The notes below the pieces were generated by a model. That model did not search any database. It saw nothing but the letters and a program-made list of their open reading frames with translations, and had not been told where the DNA came from. This document shows positions 63,698 through 64,000 of a stretch of 64,000 nucleotides of DNA, in pieces; position 1 is the first letter of the stretch, and each line of letters starts with the position of its first letter. This DNA comes from Polyangiaceae bacterium (GTDB lineage Bacteria; Myxococcota_A; Polyangia; Polyangiales; Polyangiaceae). The position numbers and the translations under genes were made by a program. The stretch is from positions 992,001 through 1,056,000 of the forward strand of contig JACKEA010000001.1 in assembly GCA_020633235.1 (NCBI GenBank), given 5' to 3'.

Positions 63698-64000
63698 ATG
63701 AGACGAGCCTGGGCCATCTTGCTGTTCGGATTGAGCGCGTGCGGCAGTGGGGCGACGGACGTGGCGCCTGGACGAGGTGGCGGCACAGAGCCGATGGACG
63801 CACGCGTCGAGGTCGATGCCGCGGCAGAGAGTGGCATCGACGCCGGGAGCGACGCTCAGCAAGCGAGCCCGTGCCCGAAGCTGCCGGAGGAGATCGTGGG
63901 CAACGACGTCGACGACGATTGCGACGGACTGGTCGACGAGTGGCCTGCGGACATTTCCGCCGCTCTGCACATGCGCCCGGCGCTCTGGGAAGAGTGCGGC
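63698..64000 (+). CDS. MopE-like motif lipoprotein (3' end outside window)
   Basis: At least 101 residues, open at the right edge. Lipobox signal (MRRAWAILLFGLSAC), an Asp/Ala-rich linker, then CPKLPEEIVGNDVDDDCDGL and VDE, the short metal-binding motif found in MopE and many myxobacterial surface proteins. The remainder is not visible, so function cannot be given. Confidence 0.75.
   Translation, partial: MRRAWAILLFGLSACGSGATDVAPGRGGGTEPMDARVEVDAAAESGIDAGSDAQQASPCPKLPEEIVGNDVDDDCDGLVDEWPADISAALHMRPALWEECG

Overview
The window is high-GC DNA from a myxobacterium (phylum Myxococcota, probably order Polyangiales; this is inferred). The evidence is the number of Hanks-type Ser/Thr kinases, Gly- and Asp-rich lipoproteins, a MYXO-CTERM sorting tail on a secreted metalloprotease, a TIGR02265 (DUF2378) protein found mainly in myxobacteria, and a MopE-like calcium/copper-type motif at the right edge.

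Region 1 (1-27.4 kb) is ordinary chromosome. It holds an alpha/beta hydrolase cut by the left edge, a GGDEF protein with a toroid-like front half, YebC, CoaBC with a 3-methyladenine glycosylase and a CPBP protease, kinases, FeoAB behind a Fur-box-like palindrome, an AlkB-type oxygenase divergent from its likely TetR repressor with two operators, a polysaccharide deacetylase, two FGE-domain lipoproteins and an M4-type peptidase.

Region 2 (27.4-52.4 kb) is the remarkable part: an RNA-processing island. It opens with a near-consensus promoter, a terminator and an attenuator-like element. On the + strand there are about 25 full-length tRNA or tRNA-like genes, plus several broken ones. Together they carry anticodons for 18 amino acids (all but Met and Cys), many with abnormal loops. 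Directly upstream of a TROVE/vWA (Ro60/Rsr-type) gene lie four tandem RNAs. Their ends form long covarying stems with a Ro-binding-like internal loop, and these stems enclose a tRNA-like domain in permuted order (T arm, D arm, anticodon arm). This is the architecture of bacterial Y RNAs that mimic tRNA. The TROVE gene heads a tight five-gene operon that continues with an unknown 311-aa protein, a JAB/JAMM peptidase, a small ubiquitin-like candidate and a ThiF/E1-like adenylyltransferase. A slipin/SPFH protein, a family known from RNA-repair operons, closes the island. Two different IS21-type elements, a DUF222-HNH element that splits a tRNA-Pro-like gene, a 157-bp tandem repeat, and minus-strand genes (lipoprotein, TIGR02265 protein, kinase) interrupt the array. 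No RtcA or RtcB is present in the window.

Region 3 (52.4-64 kb) has an AbiEii-type toxin pair, a second copy of the DUF222-HNH element splitting a small gene, a GH5-like lipoprotein co-transcribed with a GntR regulator whose large palindrome fills the divergent promoter, several lipoproteins, a B12-binding radical SAM protein, a pseudokinase and a lipoprotein running off the right edge.

A working model, which is inference: the island makes tRNAs and tRNA mimics, and a Ro60-like RNP controlled by a ubiquitin-like modification cassette handles, protects or replaces damaged tRNA.
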